Shown in pieces: positions 16,433 to 26,598 of a DNA stretch of 39,950 nt. The stretch spans positions 1 to 39,950 of the forward strand of contig NZ_JADEWT010000056.1 of assembly GCF_015207505.1 (NCBI RefSeq), read 5' to 3'. Under the pieces are notes generated by a model. It ran no database searches and was not told the DNA's origin. It worked only from the letters and a program-made list of their open reading frames with translations. How positions within the stretch are numbered: position 1 is the stretch's first letter; every line of letters begins with the position of its first letter. A program made the position numbers and the translations under genes. The DNA comes from Tychonema sp. LEGE 06208. Lineage in GTDB: Bacteria; Cyanobacteriota; Cyanobacteriia; Cyanobacteriales; Microcoleaceae.

Positions 16433-17557
16433 TTAATACAATTCATACTTGAGCAAAGTACAGGGAATCGAACCATTGAAAACCGGAATTCGCTTCGATG
16501 TTCTGAGTCCCACCTGTTTGCCCAACTCCTTATTTCCGGTCAAAATAAACGCATTCCAACCTTTGAAACGCTGCTTGAAAATATCGCCCAACATCTTATA
16601 AAGTTCTCCCAATTCGCTAGCATCTCCGAGGCGCTCTCCGTAGGGAGGATTGCAAATTAGGACGCCTCTGTCTGTGGGTGCTTCCAACTCGGATAACTCG
16701 GTACGAGCAAACTTAATTTTACCGGCAATACCTGCTTGCTGCGCGTTAGTGCGAGCTTGGTCTAACATATCAGAATCGCGATCGCACCCAGCGATTATTT
16801 CTGGAAGTTCCGGCAATTCGCTGCTCTCTGCTTCAGCCCACAATTTATCCCACAAAGGCTCGTCAAAGTCCCGCCACGTCATAAATCCAAACTTTTCTCG
16901 AAACAACCCCGGTGCAATATTCAAGGCTTTTAAACTCGCTTCCAAAGGCAAAGTTCCGGAACCGCACATCGGGTCTAAAAACGGCAAATCAGGCGTCCAT
17001 TCTGCCATCTCTAAAAGAGCCGCAGCGAGGGTTTCTTTGAGCGGAGCCAGCCCCATTGCGGGACGGTATCCCCGTCGGTGCAAACTGCCGCCAGAGCTGT
17101 CTAAACTCAAAATAGCGCGGTCTCGATGGATGTGAAGGTTAATTAGTAAGTCGGGACTTTCGACATCAACACTAGAACGTTTGTTAAATTGGTGGCGCTG
17201 TTGGTCGGCGATCGCATTTTTGACCTGCAATGCTGTAAAGTGAGTGTGATTTAAATTTTCGTTGCCGCCGGTGCAGTTCACGGCTAAGGTATTGTGAGGC
17301 TCTAGGTATTCGTCCCAAGGAATTTTCTGGACTTCGCGGTAGAGCATATTTGAGTCGTAACACCGGAATTCGGCTATGGGAACAAGCACTCGAAAAATTG
17401 TTCTAGACCACAGATTGACGCGGTACAATAAAGCGCGATCGCCCGCAAAGTAAACTCCTGTAAAATCGGGCTTGACATCCTGCGCGCCTAGGCTTTCTAA
17501 TTCTTGGGCGGCAATTGTTTCTAAACCGCGTGCAACTGTAGCAAAATATTGATTCAT
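16433..17557 (-). CDS. THUMP-domain 23S rRNA (guanine-N2)-methyltransferase, RlmL-like
   Basis: This 374-residue protein is made of an N-terminal THUMP region (about 1-160; MNQYFATVARGLETIAAQEL) and a Rossmann-type SAM methyltransferase. The methyltransferase has LDPMCGSGT (194-202), an acidic D259 for SAM ribose, and the catalytic NPPYGERLG (303-311). The DPMCGSGT and NPPYGERL strings match those I recall of the N-terminal RlmL half of E. coli RlmKL, which makes m2G2445 in 23S rRNA. No RlmK half is present. Old annotations call this family an N6-adenine DNA methylase, but NPPY with THUMP points to RNA. Target position is inferred. Confidence 0.87.
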   Translation of the reverse strand: MNQYFATVARGLETIAAQELESLGAQDVKPDFTGVYFAGDRALLYRVNLWSRTIFRVLVPIAEFRCYDSNMLYREVQKIPWDEYLEPHNTLAVNCTGGNENLNHTHFTALQVKNAIADQQRHQFNKRSSVDVESPDLLINLHIHRDRAILSLDSSGGSLHRRGYRPAMGLAPLKETLAAALLEMAEWTPDLPFLDPMCGSGTLPLEASLKALNIAPGLFREKFGFMTWRDFDEPLWDKLWAEAESSELPELPEIIAGCDRDSDMLDQARTNAQQAGIAGKIKFARTELSELEAPTDRGVLICNPPYGERLGDASELGELYKMLGDIFKQRFKGWNAFILTGNKELGKQVGLRTSKRIPVFNGSIPCTLLKYELY

Positions 17558-17560
17558 TTA

Positions 17561-17669
17561 ATTGGGAATGGGGAATGGGGCATGGGGCATTGGGAATTAT
17601 GATTGTTAGATCGATTCCGGCTGTGCAGGAATGATAGTAACTCTGGACACGGCAGTGTCGTTTCCCTAC
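17561..17669. repeat. Heptad repeat plus one copy of the GGACACGGCA/TTTCCCTAC repeat
   Basis: At 17561-17598 five heptads run ATTGGGA, ATGGGGA, ATGGGGC, ATGGGGC, ATTGGGA. At 17645-17669 lies GGACACGGCAGTGTCGTTTC followed by CCTAC, a relative of the 81-bp repeats at 27568-27725. Both occupy the short gap in front of the RlmL-like gene. Confidence 0.75.
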
Positions 17670-17704
17670 CCCAAAATAATTGTAAGACAGCATACTATAA
17701 TACC

Positions 17705-17737
17705 AGATCCCCGACTTCTCGCAGAAGTCGGGGATCT
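17705..17737 (-). terminator. Perfect 15-bp hairpin after tldE
   Basis: AGATCCCCGACTTCT-cgc-AGAAGTCGGGGATCT is a perfect 15-bp stem with a 3-nt loop, 18 bp past the tldE stop. Its GC-rich stability fits a terminator, although no T-run follows. The sequence resembles a common dispersed hairpin of filamentous cyanobacteria, from memory. Confidence 0.65.
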
Positions 17738-17754
17738 AAAAGAATTAGTGCGAG

Positions 17755-19101
17755 TTACAAACTGTCAGTAATACTCGTGAAATTAAAAGCTTTCACGCGC
17801 ACTCCGGGCACGACATTACCGCCGTAACGTTTCACCTCGCTAACTGCATCGACATCCCGCAACATATCAGGTAAAACTTGATTGAAACGCATATTTTTAA
17901 TCGGGTAAACAATCTTACCATTTTCAATCCAGAAAGTACCATCGCGAGTCATGCCCGTTACTTCCGATGTTTTGGGATTCACATAGCGAACATACCAAGC
18001 TCGACTGACAAAAATTCCTCGTTCGGTTTGAGCGATTAAATCTGCTAAACTTTGGTCGGAACCTGTCATCACGATCGGGTAATAAGCACCTTTTGCTTCT
18101 TTGCCTTTTTGGGCGGCCCAATAGCGGGAATAAGATAAACTTTGAGGAACACCATTTTTGATGATTTCCAAATAGTTATTGCTCAATCCGTCGCCGAAAA
18201 AAGTATTCGATCGCAACAAAGGATGACTCGGATCGCGCAGTACCTGCACTAACGGGCTGAAAAGTTGTTCTCCCGCGCGGTTTCCAGCGGGTTTTCCCGA
18301 CTCATCGGCGATCGACATAAACGATCGCCCCTCATCCGCCGCCCGCGCATCCATTCCCCAAATAATCCACGGTAACAAATCCGCAAACGCAGCGCCATCA
18401 AGGATTACAGGATACACGCCCGGAGTGATGGGGCGGGGGTTGCGGGAGGCTTTGGCGCGATCAACAACTTGTGCTGCTAATGCCGCTACTGGTAGTTGAT
18501 TGATACCCCAAGCCGTGCTTTCCGTCCAGCTAGAACCGTCTCCGATGCGGGCTGTAAAGCCGAAATTCGCCTCTGTAGAGTGGTTGCAGGCGCGGAGTCC
18601 CGTTGACGAGGCGATCGCGTATAGCGAAGCCTCAGCGCTCAAAGTACCGGAAGCTTCCGCACCTTCGCCAGATGCGATCGCGCAGGCTTGCTGTACCATT
18701 TTTGCCCGCTCTAGAGGCGATGCAGCAGCAGTTGCTTCATCAAACGCCGCCGGGGGCAAATCGTAGGTTTGAGGGGGCAACAGCGGCATCCATTCGGGGT
18801 CTGCGGGGGCAATTCGAGCGAGTTCTTGCGATCGCTTGACGGTTTGGGCGATCGCATCTTCATCAAATTCGGTAACAGCAGCAGAAGCGCTTTTATTGCC
18901 AAAATAGCTAGTAATGTTGAGGCTAAATACAGTTTTGCTGATATTTTGGCTGATTTGATTTTCCGAGAATCGGGAAAGAGATTCTTCACCAGTAGAAAGA
19001 CTGACAAATACTGCTTCTGCTTCCGATTGTTTGACTACCTTTTCTAATAAAGATAAGGCTCTATCTTCACTTAAAATTGCGGGCGATATTGTGACAGTCA
19101 T
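17755..19101 (-). CDS. tldE: TldE/PmbA-type subunit of the TldD/TldE metalloprotease
   Basis: This 448-residue protein is of the U62/TldD-TldE family without a HExxxH motif, hence the non-catalytic TldE (PmbA) partner. Recognisable parts are ENQISQNISKTVFSLNITSY near the N-terminus, the glycine/alanine-rich middle with DARAADEGRSFM, and the C-terminal VTGMTRDGTFWIENGKI. TldD/TldE heterodimers degrade unfolded peptides and trim leader peptides of some ribosomally made natural products. I start at the ATG at 19101 (MTVTISPAIL). The longer open frame to 19260 only translates tandem repeats (NPSASRSP units). The catalytic partner tldD lies directly upstream on the same strand. Confidence 0.88.
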   Translation of the reverse strand: MTVTISPAILSEDRALSLLEKVVKQSEAEAVFVSLSTGEESLSRFSENQISQNISKTVFSLNITSYFGNKSASAAVTEFDEDAIAQTVKRSQELARIAPADPEWMPLLPPQTYDLPPAAFDEATAAASPLERAKMVQQACAIASGEGAEASGTLSAEASLYAIASSTGLRACNHSTEANFGFTARIGDGSSWTESTAWGINQLPVAALAAQVVDRAKASRNPRPITPGVYPVILDGAAFADLLPWIIWGMDARAADEGRSFMSIADESGKPAGNRAGEQLFSPLVQVLRDPSHPLLRSNTFFGDGLSNNYLEIIKNGVPQSLSYSRYWAAQKGKEAKGAYYPIVMTGSDQSLADLIAQTERGIFVSRAWYVRYVNPKTSEVTGMTRDGTFWIENGKIVYPIKNMRFNQVLPDMLRDVDAVSEVKRYGGNVVPGVRVKAFNFTSITDSL

Positions 19102-19104
19102 GAT

Positions 19105-19309
19105 GGGAATTGGGAATTGGGAATTGGCCAAACAGGGCATTGGGCGGAGCGAAGCGGAGGGATTGGGCGAGCGCGAAGCGGAGGGATTGGGCGAGCGCGA
19201 AGCGGAGGGATTGGGCATGAGCAATAGAGAATGCTTACTATCTCTAACAACAACTAACAAATAACAACTAACAACTAACTAATGCCCCATGCCCCATGCC
19301 CCATGCCCT
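19105..19309. repeat. Repeat-packed spacer between tldD and tldE
   Basis: Three GGGAATT heptads (19105-19125) come first. Then follow about three copies of a 24-bp unit built on GAGGGATTGGGCGAGCGCGA (about 19140-19217). The AACAACTAACA motif is next (about 19248-19279), and last come four ATGCCCC-type heptads (19282-19309), the last reaching the tldD stop. Nearly the whole 209-bp gap is low-complexity tandem DNA. The repeats could alter tldE translation or message structure, but nothing shows this. Confidence 0.85.
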
Positions 19310-19310
19310 C

Positions 19311-20789
19311 TTACCCAATTTGAATATCCCTGACCCGCACCGGTACACAAGCATGAGTCATTTGAGCAACCTGCATCGGCTCACCTTTGCCGCACATATT
19401 AGTACCGCATTGAACCCGTTCGGAAGCAGGCCCGATCGCATCTACTTGATTCCAGAAATCTGTGCTCATCGAATGATAAGTTACATCCTTCAACATTCCC
19501 ACAACTTTACCCTTTTCCACCTTCCAAAACCCATCGCCACCGAATTGGAAATTGCGCCGCTGTTGGTCAATGGAAAAACTCCCAATCCCATCAATTAAAA
19601 TCCCATCTTCCGTATCAGCAATCATCTGATCCAAAGTAGCAGTATGACTACCGCCATCCGGGCCCGGTTCCAATCCCAAATTAGGAATTCTCACCATCGG
19701 GACGCTAGACCAACTGTCAGCGCAGGCAGAACCGTTGCTGCTGGCGCGTCCGAGGCGATAAGCTGTTTCTCTATCAGTGAGATAATCAACTAAAATTCCA
19801 TCCTTGACAACGTACCAATCTTGCGATTTTACGCCCTCATCGTCGTAACCCATTGTACCGCGACCGTGGGGTTGAGTGCGATCGCACTTAAAGTTTACCC
19901 AAGGTGCAGCGTATTGCAGCTTATTTAACTTATCAGTAGTAGCAAAACTCGTGCCGGCAAAATTCGATTCGTAGCCGTAAACCCGGTCTAATTCCGTGGG
20001 ATGTCCGACCGATTCGTGGATAGTCAGAAACAAATTTGTCGGCTTGAGAATCAGGGATTTGCAAATACCAGCCGGGACTTTCGGTGCAGCGACTTTTTCA
20101 ATCGCTTCGGCTGCAACTCGTTCGACTTGACTCAACAAATCCTCTGGATTAATATGTTCGTAACCGATGTTTAGCGGCGGGCGTTCGTAACTGCGACTTT
20201 GGGCATCGCCGCCCGCAATTGCCGTACAGCCAAAACCCGGATAGCTGCGGTAGATTGTTTGTTCGATTAGCGAGCCTTCTGTGGAAGCAAAAACCTTGTC
20301 TTCGCGGTTAAATGTCAAAAAAGAATAAGCTTTTTTGATGCCTTGTGATTCGTGGGCTAGCAGGCGCTCGTTGATGGTTAATAAAAGTTCGGCTTTGTCA
20401 GCAACGGATACTGAAAACGGGTCAATTGCGATCGGAGTAATGTAGGTATCGACATATTTTGCGACGGGAACTAAGCGCACCGGTTCCTTTTGAGTCAAGC
20501 GGCTGCCTTTAGCAATTTCTACAGCCAAAGCGACGATTCTGGTAACTTCTGCGGGTGTTTTGTTGTGACTCGCGGCAAAGCCCCAAGCGCCGTCTAGCAG
20601 CACTCGCACGCCAAAACCGGAACTTACATTATCGGAGATATTGCTTAAAGAGCGATCGCGCGCGTACAAACTTTGCCGTCGGTAACTGCAAAAACGCACA
20701 TCACCGTATTCGCACCCACTTTTCCGAATTAACTCTACAGCTAAATTTGCCAACTCGTTAGCAGAGATTTTTGCAGTTAACAGTACCAT
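19311..20789 (-). CDS. tldD: TldD metalloprotease, catalytic subunit
   Basis: This 492-residue catalytic partner of TldE contains the zinc motif HESVGH (258-263), followed by PTELDRVYGYE. The N-terminus (AVELIRKSGCEYGDVRFCSY) and the GFGVRVLLDGAWGFA segment are standard for the family. The C-terminal CGTNMCGKGEPMQVAQMTHA supplies conserved cysteines and a histidine. The expected role is proteolysis of short unstructured peptides inside the barrel formed with TldE. It is the first gene of the tldD-tldE pair, with a 209-bp repeat-filled gap before tldE. No RiPP precursor-like small gene is obvious nearby. Confidence 0.92.
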   Translation of the reverse strand: MVLLTAKISANELANLAVELIRKSGCEYGDVRFCSYRRQSLYARDRSLSNISDNVSSGFGVRVLLDGAWGFAASHNKTPAEVTRIVALAVEIAKGSRLTQKEPVRLVPVAKYVDTYITPIAIDPFSVSVADKAELLLTINERLLAHESQGIKKAYSFLTFNREDKVFASTEGSLIEQTIYRSYPGFGCTAIAGGDAQSRSYERPPLNIGYEHINPEDLLSQVERVAAEAIEKVAAPKVPAGICKSLILKPTNLFLTIHESVGHPTELDRVYGYESNFAGTSFATTDKLNKLQYAAPWVNFKCDRTQPHGRGTMGYDDEGVKSQDWYVVKDGILVDYLTDRETAYRLGRASSNGSACADSWSSVPMVRIPNLGLEPGPDGGSHTATLDQMIADTEDGILIDGIGSFSIDQQRRNFQFGGDGFWKVEKGKVVGMLKDVTYHSMSTDFWNQVDAIGPASERVQCGTNMCGKGEPMQVAQMTHACVPVRVRDIQIG

Positions 20790-20845
20790 AGTTATTCGTC
20801 GTTCGTCGTTCGTTATGAATGATTATAGCGCTGTTTAAGGATTTG

Positions 20846-20953
20846 AACGAACCGCGAAGACGCAAAGAGCGCGAAGGAAGACAAGAGAGAGAGATTTTCC
20901 CGATCTTCTTCTCTCTCTCTTCCTTCGTGTCCTTAGCGCCTTCGCGGTTCGTT
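20846..20953. mobile_element. 108-bp MITE-like element, copy 1
   Basis: AACGAACCGCGAAGACGC (20846-20863) and GCGCCTTCGCGGTTCGTT (20936-20953) are 18-bp terminal inverted repeats with one mismatch. The interior is purine-rich on the left (AAGAGAGAGAG) and pyrimidine-rich on the right, so it can fold almost end to end. It ends 6 bp from the stop of the aminotransferase gene. A related 154-bp copy lies on the other side of that gene. Confidence 0.65.
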
Positions 20954-20959
20954 TAAATC

Positions 20960-22264
20960 TTACTCCAATTCCTGCAAAACCGCAGTTAAAATTTCCAAAA
21001 TGCGATCGATATGTTCCTGCTCAATAATCAACGGAGGCGACAAAGCAATAATATCACCAGTCGTGCGAATCAACAACCCTTTTTCAAAGCACTGCAAGAA
21101 ACAATCAAAAGCCCGTTTTCCCGGCTTCCCAGGGATAGATTCCAACTCAATCCCCGCCACAAGTCCGAGATTTCGCACATCAATGACGTGGCGCACGCCC
21201 TTCAAAGAATGAACCGCATTTTCCCAATAATCAGCTAACTTATTAGCCCGTTCAAACAGCCTTTCTTCCTCATAAATATCCAGCGTCGCCAAAGCAGCAG
21301 CGCAGGCTAGGGGATGACCAGAATAAGTATAACCGTGAAAAAGCTCGATCGCATTTTCAGGAGCATTCATAAAAGTATCATAAATTCCCTCCTTCACAAA
21401 CACCGCCCCCATCGGCACAGTACCGTTAGTTATCCCCTTCGCCACCGTCACAATATCGGGAACCACCCCAAAATATTCAGTAGCAAAACTCGAACCCAGC
21501 CTGCCAAATCCAGTAATTACCTCATCAAAAATCAGCAGAATTCCGTACTTGTCACAAATCTCCCGCAGCCGCTGCAAATAACCTTGCGGCGGAATCAAAA
21601 CCCCCGTAGAACCAGCCACCGGTTCGACAATTACCGCTGCAATATTCGACGCATCGTGCAAAGCCACAATCCGTTCCAATTCATCCGCCAAATGCGCGCC
21701 CCATTTCGGTTGTTTGCGACTGAAAGCATTGTGTTCTAAATTATGAGTGTGAGGTAAATGATCCACTCCTGTCAGCAAACTGCCAAAATATTTACGATTA
21801 GGGCCAATACCGCCGACAGAAATTCCCCCAAAACCAACGCCGTGATAACCGCGTTCCCTACCAATCAATCTTTGACGAGTTCCTTCACCTTTCGCCCGGT
21901 GATAAGCAATCGCAATTTTCAAAGCCGTGTCTACAGACTCGGAACCAGAATTAGTGAAGAAAACGCGATCGAAATTGCCCGGAATCATCTTCACCAAACG
22001 TTCCGCTAATTCAAAAGCGCCGGGGTGTCCCATCTGAAAAGGTGGGGCATAATCTAGAGTCGATACTTGCTTGTGAATTGCCTCAACAATTTTCGGGCGA
22101 CAGTGCCCTGCATTCACGCACCAAAGCCCCGCAATCCCGTCGAGAATTGAGCGGTTATCATCGGTGGTAAAGTGCATATCTTTTGCCGAAACCAAGATGC
22201 GCGGATTTGCTTTAAACTGTCGGTTAGCCGTGAAAGGCATCCAATAAGCGTCCATATTTGTCAT
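20960..22264 (-). CDS. Omega-amino acid (beta-alanine):pyruvate aminotransferase, class III PLP enzyme
   Basis: This 434-residue class III aminotransferase has the PLP lysine K276 (VAKGITNG), the PLP-nitrogen aspartate D247 (FDEVITGFGR), phosphate-binding NSGSES (105-110) and Y140-H141. Long strings such as DAYWMPFTANRQF, QVSTLDYAP, GYHGV and DHLPHT match those I recall of Pseudomonas omega-amino acid:pyruvate transaminase, which moves the amino group of beta-alanine or similar amines to pyruvate. An aspartate- or ornithine-type role is less likely. The gene is isolated and bracketed by two copies of the same inverted-repeat element. Confidence 0.9.
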   Translation of the reverse strand: MTNMDAYWMPFTANRQFKANPRILVSAKDMHFTTDDNRSILDGIAGLWCVNAGHCRPKIVEAIHKQVSTLDYAPPFQMGHPGAFELAERLVKMIPGNFDRVFFTNSGSESVDTALKIAIAYHRAKGEGTRQRLIGRERGYHGVGFGGISVGGIGPNRKYFGSLLTGVDHLPHTHNLEHNAFSRKQPKWGAHLADELERIVALHDASNIAAVIVEPVAGSTGVLIPPQGYLQRLREICDKYGILLIFDEVITGFGRLGSSFATEYFGVVPDIVTVAKGITNGTVPMGAVFVKEGIYDTFMNAPENAIELFHGYTYSGHPLACAAALATLDIYEEERLFERANKLADYWENAVHSLKGVRHVIDVRNLGLVAGIELESIPGKPGKRAFDCFLQCFEKGLLIRTTGDIIALSPPLIIEQEHIDRILEILTAVLQELE

Positions 22265-22367
22265 ATTTTTTTATCCTTTTATTTTGATACTTTTGTGTCC
22301 AAACTATAACTTGTTACCGATTGGCGATCGCCCCACAGTTATTATAAGTTTACAAATATCTCTTTTA

Positions 22368-22521
22368 AACGAACCGCGAAGACGCAAAGAGCGCGAAGGC
22401 AGAGAAGAAAGAGCTTTTCTTATTTCCAAGTATAGTCTTTTGCTGAAAATATCTACCTATCTTCCTCTTTCTCTTCCTTCATGTCCTACCCTTCGTGTCC
22501 TTTGCGCCTTCGCGGTTCGTT
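22368..22521. mobile_element. 154-bp MITE-like element, copy 2
   Basis: The left end AACGAACCGCGAAGACGC (22368-22385) is identical to copy 1, and the right end GCGCCTTCGCGGTTCGTT (22504-22521) is also identical. The middle is longer and diverged (AGAGAAGAAAGAGC; CTTCCTCTTTCTCTTCC). It occupies the spacer between the aminotransferase and the deaminase-family gene. Confidence 0.65.
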
Positions 22522-22561
22522 AAATAGATATTCTTTGCTAATTAACGATCGCACCAACCGA

Positions 22562-23575
22562 CTAATGTTGCAACAAACCAGTCAGCATTTTTACAGGCCG
22601 CCCGTCGTAGGGCCACGCAAAAGCATGACGAAAAGCAGCATCCTGACACGCTTGTAACTGCCGAAAATCAATGATATCCCGAGTCAACAAATTCTCGTAC
22701 TCAAAAGGCAGCCGCACGTTGTGCAATCCCGCGTTGTCGGTACAAATAGCAATATCGACACCAGCCTCAAAACATCGATCGAACACTACTTTCAATTCCC
22801 CCATATCCTCCAATGTCCCGGTTTTGAGATAGGTAGTCGGGCAAACCTCCAAGCATTGACCCCTGCGCGCGATTTCTGGCAGCAGTTCGGGATATTTTAG
22901 CGGAATTTGAATCCCGTGGCCGATACGCATCAAATAGGGCAGAAGTTCGGGATAACAGCCAGAGGTGGTTTCGTAGAGATGGCCGGTTGTCTTAATGCCG
23001 ATCGACCTTGCGTACTGATACAATCCGACAAACTCATCCAGGCGATCGCCAATAGCGGCATCGCCGCCCGCAAGATCGATCGCACAAACATATTCTCCCA
23101 TCTCGGCTGCCAAATCGACGATCGCCCGATTCACTTCATAGGGTAAACGCGAGTGCATACACAAAATTTGGCTAGTCACAATCGGACAATCGCCAATTTG
23201 ACTGGCCTTACCCACAACCCGTAGAATTTCTGCCATCAAATCAATGCGTTTTGACTGTTCCAAATGCTCTGGAGTCCGCAAATAAGGCGTATAGCGCAAC
23301 TCCAAATAAGCCAGATTTTCAAATACGTAAGCGCCGCGCATCAACCGATAGATGAAATAAGGCAAAGTCTCCACAGTTTGCACGCTTTCTACCAGCGTGT
23401 GCAGTTCCAAATACTCATCGAGAGTATTGCGCGGACGAGTGTAAAAATCCTCAAAAGCAGAGTAGTGTTGAAATCTCTCAACCATTGCGGCGTTATGGCG
23501 ATCGAAATACCGCCACAGAATCCGAGGAACCACAGAACCGCCTAAATGTCGGTGCAACTCAGCGTGTAAAGTCAT
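22562..23575 (-). CDS. Adenosine deaminase family metal-dependent hydrolase
   Basis: This 337-residue amidohydrolase of the ADA branch has H8-x-H10 in ELHRHLGGS, GHLYET (H199, E202, where canonical ADA has HAGE), RIGHG (H220), LEVCPTTYLKTG, and a metal aspartate in CTDNAGLH (D280). The second Asp of the usual DD/DP motif is replaced by Asn. The metal ligands and catalytic Glu are thus present, but substrate-contact positions differ from classic adenosine deaminase. It may act on adenosine, on a modified nucleoside, or on a futalosine-type compound; the sequence does not decide. No clear Shine-Dalgarno is seen. The gene appears monocistronic. Confidence 0.8.
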   Translation of the reverse strand: MTLHAELHRHLGGSVVPRILWRYFDRHNAAMVERFQHYSAFEDFYTRPRNTLDEYLELHTLVESVQTVETLPYFIYRLMRGAYVFENLAYLELRYTPYLRTPEHLEQSKRIDLMAEILRVVGKASQIGDCPIVTSQILCMHSRLPYEVNRAIVDLAAEMGEYVCAIDLAGGDAAIGDRLDEFVGLYQYARSIGIKTTGHLYETTSGCYPELLPYLMRIGHGIQIPLKYPELLPEIARRGQCLEVCPTTYLKTGTLEDMGELKVVFDRCFEAGVDIAICTDNAGLHNVRLPFEYENLLTRDIIDFRQLQACQDAAFRHAFAWPYDGRPVKMLTGLLQH

Positions 23576-23961
23576 GGGATTTTAGATTTTAGATTTGGGA
23601 TTTTGGATTGAATAATTGGGGAATAAATTACTCGACAATCAACAAGATTGCATTCATCTGCGTTCATCTCCATACCCTTCGAGAAGTCGAAGCACATCTG
23701 CAGTTTCCCTCTCAATCAAAGATTTATGAATCTTATCTAATTACTTGGATCTTCCCTACAGTTGTATCTATTTAAAAAAGTCATCTCCTCTTAATCTTAA
23801 TTCCTGCAAGCAGGTAAGCGGCTCCACATTTAAGCTGCATATTTGCCAGGGACTATTCCCATTCTCCCCCTCTCCCATTCTCCCCCTCTCCCCCGATCGT
23901 GCTGGAAGTGGGTTGAAAGCGCCATAGAGCCTCAACTTTCTCAATTGTAACAAAAATATAT
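23576..23961. other. Intergenic region before purA, low-complexity patches
   Basis: Contains a TTTTAGA/TTTTGGA run near 23580-23605 and a pyrimidine tandem (TCCCATTCTCCCCC type) near 23860-23895. The short open frames here have no protein-like features. I see no gene; the purA promoter is at its right end. Confidence 0.5.
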
Positions 23962-23990
23962 TTGACATCCGCGACACATTCGTACATAAT
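23962..23990 (+). promoter_or_regulatory. purA promoter
   Basis: A consensus -35 TTGACA (23962-23967) is followed by exactly 17 bp and a -10 CATAAT (23985-23990). It lies about 39 bp before the purA start codon. This is the best sigma70-type promoter in the window. Confidence 0.8.
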
Positions 23991-24010
23991 CGGAGTTTGT
24001 GTCAACCTGA

Positions 24011-25369
<1,359 letters not shown>

Positions 25370-25803
25370 ATTGCCGATTTGGGATTTTAGATAGGGTCAA
25401 AGAGCGATCGGATAGCCGGAGATTGGGAGAATCATCATTATCAACTTGATCTCAAGTATAGTATCAGTCGATCCCCCCTAGCCCCCCTTGAGAAGGGGGG
25501 AACCGGAGTCCTCAAACTCAACCCCTACTCCCCTTTTTGAGGGGGATTTAGGGAGAGAGAGGCTCAGTTATAAACAAGAGATACAAAGGTTTTTAGGCGA
25601 TTTTTGACGGGAACATTTGTGTTTTGCATTTGATGCGATCGCACTATAATAAAAAAATGCGGCGTTGCAAAACACCAGATGCTCTGATTGTTGACACGCC
25701 TTGGCGAAGAATTGCCGAATCACCAATGACTAGCCTTCGGCTTGCTTCGGCTGCGCCAGCTCACAAGTCGCTCTTCGGCTAAAATGACTAATGCCCAATC
25801 ATT
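25370..25803. other. Repeat-bearing spacer between purA and rplY
   Basis: CCCCCCTT-gag-AAGGGGGG at 25482-25500 is a perfect 8-bp G/C hairpin within the widely dispersed ATCCCCCCTAGCCCCCC type repeat. A partner CCCCTTTTTGAGGGGG follows near 25531. These could terminate purA transcription. A CTATAAT-like box follows a HIP1 site near 25645. Pieces built on TTCGGCT occur near 25735-25780. No gene is evident. Confidence 0.6.
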
Positions 25804-25866
25804 AATGACCAATGACTAATGACTAATGACTAATGACTAATGACTAATGACTAATGACTAATGACT
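25804..25866. repeat. Heptanucleotide tandem array, 9 units, inverse orientation
   Basis: One AATGACC unit and eight perfect AATGACT units follow in tandem. AATGACT is the reverse complement of the AGTCATT unit at 1491-1567, so the two arrays are the same family in opposite orientation. The array ends 83 bp before the rplY start. Confidence 0.93.
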
Positions 25867-25949
25867 AATTATCAGGGAATTTAATTAAGTTCGATCGCGC
25901 TTTGCACAAATTTGATAAAATGTAAAAACAATCAACAGAAAGTAATAAA

Positions 25950-26555
25950 ATGGAACTCGCAGTAGAATGTCAAAAGCGGGCAGAAGGCAGCAAGCCTAAC
26001 GCCCTCCGCCGCTCAGGATTGATTCCCGCCGTCCTTTACGGCCACAAAGGCTCTGAATCCATAGCCCTTACCATCCCAGCCAAAACAGTTGAAAACCTGC
26101 TCAAAAAGCGCGTCGTCAATAACGCCCTAATTGATCTCAGTATTCCTGACCTCTCTTGGAGCGGAAAAACCTTGCTCCGAGAAGTTCAAGTTCATCCTTG
26201 GAAGGGCTATCCTTACCACCTGAGCTTTTTCTCCGTCGCGACTCAAGACAGCCTGGAAGTTGAAGTGTCGCTGAATTTTGTCGGCGAATCTGTCGGTGTC
26301 AAGTTAGAAGGCGGCATCTTGGATGGGATGGCGCAACTAACAGTTAAGTGCAAACCTGACAGCATTCCTGAATCAATAGAAGTAGATATTTCTAATTTAA
26401 AAGTAGGGGATGCGCTGCACATTGAGGAATTAGTTTTGCCTGCGGGAGTGGTAGCTCTCGGCGAACCAACTCAGGTGGTTGTTAGCGTGCTGGGAATTCA
26501 AGCAGGTTCTGAAGCCGAAGATGTAGAAGAAGCAGCCGCCGCGGCAGGAGCTTGA
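25950..26555 (+). CDS. rplY: 50S ribosomal protein L25 (TL5/CTC form)
   Basis: This 201-residue L25 binds 5S rRNA. The N-terminal L25 fold starts with [13 protein letters not shown] and includes [10 protein letters not shown]. It is followed by the beta-rich C-terminal TL5/CTC domain (about residues 95-185; [23 protein letters not shown]). The C-terminus is an acidic/alanine tail rich in Glu and Ala, common in this form. No strong Shine-Dalgarno is seen upstream. A typical terminator hairpin follows at 26599-26644. Confidence 0.96.
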   Translation: MELAVECQKRAEGSKPNALRRSGLIPAVLYGHKGSESIALTIPAKTVENLLKKRVVNNALIDLSIPDLSWSGKTLLREVQVHPWKGYPYHLSFFSVATQDSLEVEVSLNFVGESVGVKLEGGILDGMAQLTVKCKPDSIPESIEVDISNLKVGDALHIEELVLPAGVVALGEPTQVVVSVLGIQAGSEAEDVEEAAAAAGA

Positions 26556-26598
26556 TTAGTAATTACTAATATTTGTTAACTAATTGTTGACAAAAAGG

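Noticed and set aside
19102-19260. 53-residue N-terminal extension of tldE with NPSASRSP repeats
   Set aside because: It is the translation of the 24-bp tandem repeat; MTVTISPAIL matches the family start.
23745-23927. 60-codon forward frame upstream of purA
   Set aside because: Contains a translated pyrimidine tract (SPSPILPLSP); no family resemblance or ribosome-binding site.
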